64,000 nucleotides of DNA, taken from contig CAVRDF010000008.1 of NCBI GenBank assembly GCA_963719805.1, positions 1,302,001-1,366,000 of the forward strand, in the 5' to 3' direction. This document shows, in pieces, positions 59,350 through 64,000 of the stretch. Below the pieces are notes generated by a model that worked only from the letters and a program-made list of their open reading frames with translations, was not told where the DNA came from and did no database searches. This DNA is from JAMXLO01 sp963719805. Its GTDB lineage: Bacteria > Pseudomonadota > Alphaproteobacteria > Acetobacterales > Acetobacteraceae. The position numbers were made by a program, and so were the translations under genes. Each line of letters begins with the position of its first letter. The first letter of the stretch is position 1.

Positions 59350-61767
59350 ATGGCCAATCTTCCCAGCAACGCCCAAGTCGTCATCGTTGGCGGCGGCATT
59401 GTCGGCTGCAGCATTGCCTATCACCTGACACTGCGCGGCCAGACCGACGTTGTGCTGCTCGAACGCAAGCAACTGACCTGCGGCACGACCTGGCATGCCG
59501 CCGGTCTGGTCGGACAGCTTCGTGCCACCCACAACCTGACGCGGCTCGCGCAGTACACCACCGGCCTCTACGCCTCACTGGAACAGGAGACCGGCCAGGC
59601 CACCGGCTTTCGCCAGATCGGCTCACTCGCGCTCGCCACCACTGATGCGCGCTTCGAGGAGCTCAAGCGCGGCGCCTCGATGGCACGCTGCTTCGGCCTG
59701 CAGGTCGATGTGCTGACCCCAGGCCAGGCCAAGGAACTTTGGCCATTGATGGCGGTCGACGATTTGGTTGGCGCCGTGCATCTGCCGAAGGACGGCCAGA
59801 CCAATCCGGTGGACACCACACAGGCGCTGGCGAAAGGCGCCCGCGGTCGCGGTGCCCGCATTTTCGAAAACACGAAAGTCCTCGAGATCATCGTCGAAGA
59901 CGGCCGCGCTGTCGGCGTGCGCACATCAGCAGGCGACATTCGGGCGGATATCGTGGTCAACGCCGCCGGCATGTGGGCGCACGGTCTTGGCGCCGCGGCC
60001 GGTACTACGATGCCGCTGCATGCCGCCGAGCACTTCTATATCGTGACCGAGCCGATGCCCGGTCTGCCTCGGCTGCCGGTGCTGCGCGACGGCGATTCCT
60101 GCGCCTACTTCAAGGAGGATGCCGGCAAGCTGCTGGTCGGCTGGTTCGAGCCGGTGGCGAAGCCATGGGGCATGAACGGCATTCCGGACGATCATGCGTT
60201 CGAAACGCTGCCCGAGGACCTTCCGCATATCGAACCGCTGCTGGAAGCCTCGATGCGCCGCATCCCCGCGCTGCGGGACGCCGGGATCCAGTTGTTCTTC
60301 AACGGCCCGGAAAGCTTCACGCCGGATGATCGATACCTGCTCGGTGAAACACCGGAGGTGCGCAACCTGTTCGTCGCCGCCGGCTTCAATTCCATCGGCA
60401 TCCAGTCGGCCGGCGGCGCCGGGAAGGTGCTCGCGGACTGGATCATCGACGGCTATCCGCCGATGGACTTGTGGGACGTCGATGTCCGCCGCGTCATGCC
60501 GTTCCAACGCAATCGCCGCTACCTGCAGGATCGCACGGTGGAAACGCTCGGCCTGCTGTACGCGATGCACTGGCCGTTCCGTCAGCCGGACACCGCTCGC
60601 AACGTGCGCAAGTCGGTACTGCACGACCGGCTGGCGGCACGCGGCGCGTGCTTCGGCGAAACCGCCGGCTGGGAACGTCCGAACTGGTACGCGCCCAAGG
60701 GCGTCGTGCCGCAATACCAATACAGCTACGGGCGGCAGAACTGGTTCGAATATTCCGCCGCCGAGCACCACGCTGTGCGCAATGCGGTGGGCCTGTTCGA
60801 CCAGTCGTCGTTCGGCAAATACATTCTGGCCGGCGCGGATGCGGAAACGGTGCTCAACCGCATCTGCGCCAACGATGTCGCCGTACCGGTTGGCCGCGTC
60901 GTCTATACCCAATGGCTGAATGAACGCGGCGGCATCGAGGCCGATCTCACCGTCACGCGCGAAGCCGAGGACCGCTATCTCATCGTCACCTCGGCAGCAT
61001 CACAGACCCGCGACCTGGCGTGGCTACAGCGGCATATACCAGCCGACGCCCGCGCCACAGCGGTGGATGTGACCTCAGGCTTTGGCGTGCTTGGCGTGAT
61101 GGGGCCCCGCGCGCGCGATCTCTTGTCGCGCCTCACCGACGCGGACATGACCAATCAGTCCTTCCCGTTCGGCACGTCGCAAATGATCGACCTCGGCTAT
61201 GCGCGTGTGCGCGCGAGCCGCATCACCTATGTCGGCGAGCTCGGCTGGGAACTCTATGTTCCAACCGAATTCGTGCAGGACGTGTTCGACCGCATCATGG
61301 CGGAAGGCGACAGCGTGGGCCTCGTTCTCGCCGGCTACCATGCGATGAATTCGCTGCGCATGGAGAAGTGCTATCGCTCCTGGGGCCACGACATCACCGA
61401 TGCTGAAACACCACTGGAGGCTGGGCTTGGCTTCGTCGTGGCATGGAACAAGCGAGGCGGCTTCATCGGCCGCGACGCCCTGCTGCGCCAACGCGAAGCC
61501 GGCGTAAAGCAGCGCATGATGCATTTCGCGCTGAGCGATCCGGCCAAACTGCTGTACCACAACGAACCGATCTGGCGAGACGGCGAACTGGTCGGCCGCA
61601 CGACATCCGGCATGTTCGGTCATACCATCGGCAAACCCCTTGCGCTTGGCTATGTGCCTGTCGCCGACGGTGGACACTACGAGATCGAAGTTGCCGGCGA
61701 GCGCATCACTGCCGAGGCAACACTCAAGCCGTTCCACGACCCTGCCAGCGCACGGATTAGAAGCTGA
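59350..61767 (+). CDS. FAD-dependent dehydrogenase/oxidase with GcvT domain (DMGDH-like)
   Basis: This is an 805-residue two-part enzyme. The N-terminal DAO-type flavoprotein has VVIVGGGIVGCSIAYHLTLRG (dinucleotide site) and CGTTWHAAGLVGQLRATHNLTRL, where the first His-containing stretch is the typical covalent-FAD region of dimethylglycine/sarcosine dehydrogenases. The C-terminal GcvT/aminomethyltransferase part has YVGELGWELYVP and GYHAMNSLRMEKCYRSWGHDI. Such enzymes oxidise N-methyl groups and pass formaldehyde to tetrahydrofolate. The ATG at 59350 fits the family. Confidence 0.92.
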   Translation: MANLPSNAQVVIVGGGIVGCSIAYHLTLRGQTDVVLLERKQLTCGTTWHAAGLVGQLRATHNLTRLAQYTTGLYASLEQETGQATGFRQIGSLALATTDARFEELKRGASMARCFGLQVDVLTPGQAKELWPLMAVDDLVGAVHLPKDGQTNPVDTTQALAKGARGRGARIFENTKVLEIIVEDGRAVGVRTSAGDIRADIVVNAAGMWAHGLGAAAGTTMPLHAAEHFYIVTEPMPGLPRLPVLRDGDSCAYFKEDAGKLLVGWFEPVAKPWGMNGIPDDHAFETLPEDLPHIEPLLEASMRRIPALRDAGIQLFFNGPESFTPDDRYLLGETPEVRNLFVAAGFNSIGIQSAGGAGKVLADWIIDGYPPMDLWDVDVRRVMPFQRNRRYLQDRTVETLGLLYAMHWPFRQPDTARNVRKSVLHDRLAARGACFGETAGWERPNWYAPKGVVPQYQYSYGRQNWFEYSAAEHHAVRNAVGLFDQSSFGKYILAGADAETVLNRICANDVAVPVGRVVYTQWLNERGGIEADLTVTREAEDRYLIVTSAASQTRDLAWLQRHIPADARATAVDVTSGFGVLGVMGPRARDLLSRLTDADMTNQSFPFGTSQMIDLGYARVRASRITYVGELGWELYVPTEFVQDVFDRIMAEGDSVGLVLAGYHAMNSLRMEKCYRSWGHDITDAETPLEAGLGFVVAWNKRGGFIGRDALLRQREAGVKQRMMHFALSDPAKLLYHNEPIWRDGELVGRTTSGMFGHTIGKPLALGYVPVADGGHYEIEVAGERITAEATLKPFHDPASARIRS

Positions 61768-62127
61768 TCAACCGGCGAATGCGTAAGCGGCCAGTATCAC
61801 GATCCCAGCAACGGCGATCGACGCGTGCACTGCGATGATCGCCCCCGATAGCCGGCGCCGCAGCACAAGCACGCCAAGCCCGACAACCAGCGCCACAGCC
61901 AGCAGCGCGGCAGCGATGCCACCGAACGCACCGGCTCCCATCGCCACGCCGCGCGGTGGACCGCGCAGCGCGACCAGCAGCCCCAGTAGTCCCAATCCGC
62001 CCATGAGACCGTGCAAGGCGCCGAACACCGCCCGCGGCCTCGGCGCGCCAGGTCGCAGGTGCAACGCCGCAAGCACCGCTCCAAACGTACCGGCAGCCAG
62101 CAATGTCAGGAACGAAATCAGCAGCAT
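61768..62127 (-). CDS. Small four-helix membrane protein, hypothetical
   Basis: This is a 119-residue protein with four hydrophobic helices (MLLISFLTLLAAGTFGAVLAAL, ALHGLMGGLGLLGLLVALR, GGIAAALLAVALVVGLGVLVL, IIAVHASIAVAGIVILAAY). Short conserved His (LHG, VHA) positions recall heme-binding b561-type helices, but that is only a hint. Its stop touches the end of the DMGDH-like gene on the other strand. Function unknown. Confidence 0.65.
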   Translation of the reverse strand: MLLISFLTLLAAGTFGAVLAALHLRPGAPRPRAVFGALHGLMGGLGLLGLLVALRGPPRGVAMGAGAFGGIAAALLAVALVVGLGVLVLRRRLSGAIIAVHASIAVAGIVILAAYAFAG

Positions 62128-62274
62128 GCGGCATCGATCCTAGCCGAACCCACGCATCATCGCTGCATCATCAGGCCCTGGCCTGAAACTTGTCGGCAAT
62201 CGCGTTCCCATGGAAGATGCGATCAAGCGAACGGCGACGGAATTTCCCGTGCGCCTGCTGAAAGGGCCACTTCT

Positions 62275-63906
62275 GTGCCAACCCATTTGAGCCGCGGCCG
62301 CGTGAACAAAGACTTGGACTTCGACGCGATTATCATCGGCGCCGGCATGTCCGGCCTTTATCAGCTGTATCGGTTGCGTGAGCTCGGACTGCATGCACGT
62401 GTGTTTGAGGCTGGAACCGGGGTCGGTGGCACCTGGTATTGGAACCGCTATCCCGGCGCGCGGTTCGATTCCGAGAGTTATTCCTATGCTTACTCTTTCT
62501 CCCAGGAGCTGCTGGCGGAGTGGAACTGGTCGGAGCATTTTGCCAGCCAGCCGGAAACCCTGCGCTACCTCAACCACGTCGCCGACAAGTTCGACCTGCG
62601 GCGCGACATCCAGTTCCGTAGCCGCGTCGCCGCCGCGCACTGGCAGGAGGACGCGCGCCACTGGACCATCATACTGGAGGACGGCAGCCGCCATACCGCA
62701 CGTTTCCTGATCACCGCGCTTGGCCCGCTGTCCGCGCCGACAATGCCTCGGATCGAGGGAGTCGAGAGTTTCCAGGGACAGTCCTGCCATACCGCGCGCT
62801 GGCCGCATGATCCGGTCAGCTTCGAGGGCAAGCGCGTTGCCGTCATCGGCACCGGGGCAACCGGCGTGCAGACCATACAGGAGGTGGCGAAGACCGCCGG
62901 ACACCTCACGGTATTTCAGCGCACGCCGAACTGGTGCGCGCCGCTGCACAACGGGCCGATCTCCGCCGAGGAGATGGCACGCATAAGGGCCAACTATCCG
63001 GAGATGTTCCGCCGCTGCCAGGAAACCTTCCTCTGCTTCCTGCACACACCGGATCCTCGCTACACTTTCGACGTGCCGCCGGAAGAGCGCGAGGCGTTCT
63101 GGGAGAAGCTCTACGCCGACCGTGGCTTCGGCATCTGGCTGGGCAACTTTCGCGACATCCTGGTGGATCGCAAGGCCAACGCGGCGATCTCGGATTTCGT
63201 CGCGCGCAAGATCCGCCAGCGGGTGAAGAACCAGGCAGTGGCCGAAAAACTGATCCCGAAGAACCACGGCTTCGGCACCCGCCGCGTGCCGCTCGAGACC
63301 CGCTACTACGAGGTTTACAATCAGCCCAACGTCGAGCTGGTCGATGTCAACGAGACACCGATCGAGCGCATCACGCCCGCCGGACTCCAGACCAGCGCCC
63401 GTGACTATCAGTTCGACATCATCGTCTATGCCACGGGCTTCGACGCGATCACCGGCAGCTTCGACCGCGTCGACATTCGGGGTGTGGACGGTTTGCGGCT
63501 GAAAGAGAAGTGGCAGGCCGGCCCGCAAACTTACCTCGGCGTCATGGTGGAAAGCTTCCCCAACATGCTGATGCTGATGGGACCGCACACCGCGCTTGGC
63601 AATATCCCGCGCAGCATCGAATACAATGTCGAGTGGGTGACGCGCCTGATGCGCTTCGCACGCGAGCACGAGCTGACCCGCGTCGAAGCGACCGAAGCCG
63701 GGGTCCACGCCTGGACCGAGCACGTGAAGTCACTTGGCGTCGGCCTGCTCTCAAACGAGGTCGACTCCTGGATGACGGGCGTCAATAAGAACGTCGAGGG
63801 CAAGCAGACCCGCATTATCGCGCGCTACAGCGGCAGTGCGCCGGCGTATCGCGAGCGCTGCGACGCGGTTGCCAACGATGAGTTTCGCGAACTGGCACTG
63901 GCCTAA
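62275..63906 (+). CDS. Flavin-containing monooxygenase, Baeyer-Villiger type
   Basis: This is a 543-residue type I BVMO-like flavoprotein. FDAIIIGAGMSGLYQLYRLRELG is the FAD site, and VGGTWYWNRYPGARFDSESYSY the known ATG/active-site region. FQGQSCHTARWP matches the Baeyer-Villiger fingerprint FxGxxxHTxxWP, and VAVIGTGATGVQTIQEVAK is the NADPH site. A GTG at 62275 with AAAGGG upstream is taken as start; a GTG at 62302 is also possible. It would insert oxygen next to a ketone. It is followed by the start of a luciferase-like oxidoreductase, suggesting a catabolic cluster. Confidence 0.9.
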   Translation: MPTHLSRGRVNKDLDFDAIIIGAGMSGLYQLYRLRELGLHARVFEAGTGVGGTWYWNRYPGARFDSESYSYAYSFSQELLAEWNWSEHFASQPETLRYLNHVADKFDLRRDIQFRSRVAAAHWQEDARHWTIILEDGSRHTARFLITALGPLSAPTMPRIEGVESFQGQSCHTARWPHDPVSFEGKRVAVIGTGATGVQTIQEVAKTAGHLTVFQRTPNWCAPLHNGPISAEEMARIRANYPEMFRRCQETFLCFLHTPDPRYTFDVPPEEREAFWEKLYADRGFGIWLGNFRDILVDRKANAAISDFVARKIRQRVKNQAVAEKLIPKNHGFGTRRVPLETRYYEVYNQPNVELVDVNETPIERITPAGLQTSARDYQFDIIVYATGFDAITGSFDRVDIRGVDGLRLKEKWQAGPQTYLGVMVESFPNMLMLMGPHTALGNIPRSIEYNVEWVTRLMRFAREHELTRVEATEAGVHAWTEHVKSLGVGLLSNEVDSWMTGVNKNVEGKQTRIIARYSGSAPAYRERCDAVANDEFRELALA

Positions 63907-63936
63907 GCAGGATAACAACCAACACGGAGTATTCTC

Positions 63937-64000
63937 ATGCATTTCGGCGCATCGATGTTCTTCACGGATTACTCGATGACTTCGGCGGAGCTCGCGCAGG
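63937..64000 (+). CDS. Luciferase-like (LLM class) oxidoreductase, 3' cut by window end
   Basis: Only 21 codons are visible: MHFGASMFFTDYSMTSAELA. CGGAGT lies six bases before the ATG. The MxFGxSMFFTDYS start is typical of LLM-class F420- or FMN-dependent oxidoreductases. It probably forms an operon with the monooxygenase, 30 bases upstream. Confidence 0.7.
   Translation, partial: MHFGASMFFTDYSMTSAELAQ

Overview
The window is GC-rich, gene-dense bacterial DNA. The RNA polymerase and ribosomal proteins, the TRAP transporters, a CaiB/CitE-type CoA operon, a Hsp33 gene and a clear EcfG-type stress promoter point to an alphaproteobacterium, most likely of the Rhodospirillales (Acetobacteraceae-like). 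The taxonomic call is inference from protein character only. No rRNA, tRNA, CRISPR array, transposase or integrase was recognised.

Layout. (1) 1-12 kb: a truncated MHYT hybrid histidine kinase overlapping a REC-PAS-GGDEF-EAL protein; a LysR regulator divergent from an SBF-like transporter and a GST; a VOC protein; and an unusual coupled pair, a membrane-anchored ExeA-like ATPase with a long Pro/Ala linker and Sel1 repeats, overlapping by ATGA an orphan TAXI binding protein. (2) 12.1-22 kb, minus strand: rplJ-rplL-rpoB-rpoC with a leader, internal hairpins and an intrinsic terminator. rpoB is broken by an apparent single-base insertion. (3) 22.1-25.2 kb, plus strand: RidA-like, CitE-like lyase, CaiB-like CoA transferase, then the N-terminal part of a conserved gene. 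(4) 25.2-43.7 kb: a loosely packed accessory region with decayed genes (PAP2 phosphatase, Mn catalase) and stress or surface functions: a beta-helix protein, an iron-permease-family protein, a PEP-CTERM protein with a sigma-54 promoter, a Gly/Asn repeat protein, a PRC-barrel protein behind an EcfG promoter, an AIF-like reductase, an SMR pump, and a four-gene overlapping operon (glycosyltransferase, acyl-CoA dehydrogenase-like, PIG-L deacetylase, NodS-like methyltransferase). (5) 43.8-64 kb: the C-terminal part of what looks like the gene interrupted at 25.2 kb; a TRAP DctPQM operon; a lipoprotein and hslO; GNAT, MFS, flavoprotein and phytanoyl-CoA dioxygenase genes; OmpW; recX; argD-argF; a PHB-depolymerase-like esterase; a degenerate receiver facing a histidine kinase; a DMGDH-like oxidase; a Baeyer-Villiger-type monooxygenase; and the start of a luciferase-like oxidoreductase.

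Main points. The accessory region appears to sit inside a single ancestral gene whose two ends remain at 24.8-25.2 and 43.8-44.2 kb. The 38.5-42.0 kb operon combines Nod-factor-like activities (glycosyl transfer, de-N-acetylation, NodS-type methylation) with an acyl-CoA dehydrogenase fold and is the best candidate for an undescribed pathway. Several single-base frame breaks (rpoB, PRC-barrel, glycosyltransferase C7 tract, SMR, dctQ) suggest assembly indels, and each should be checked against reads before being read as biology.
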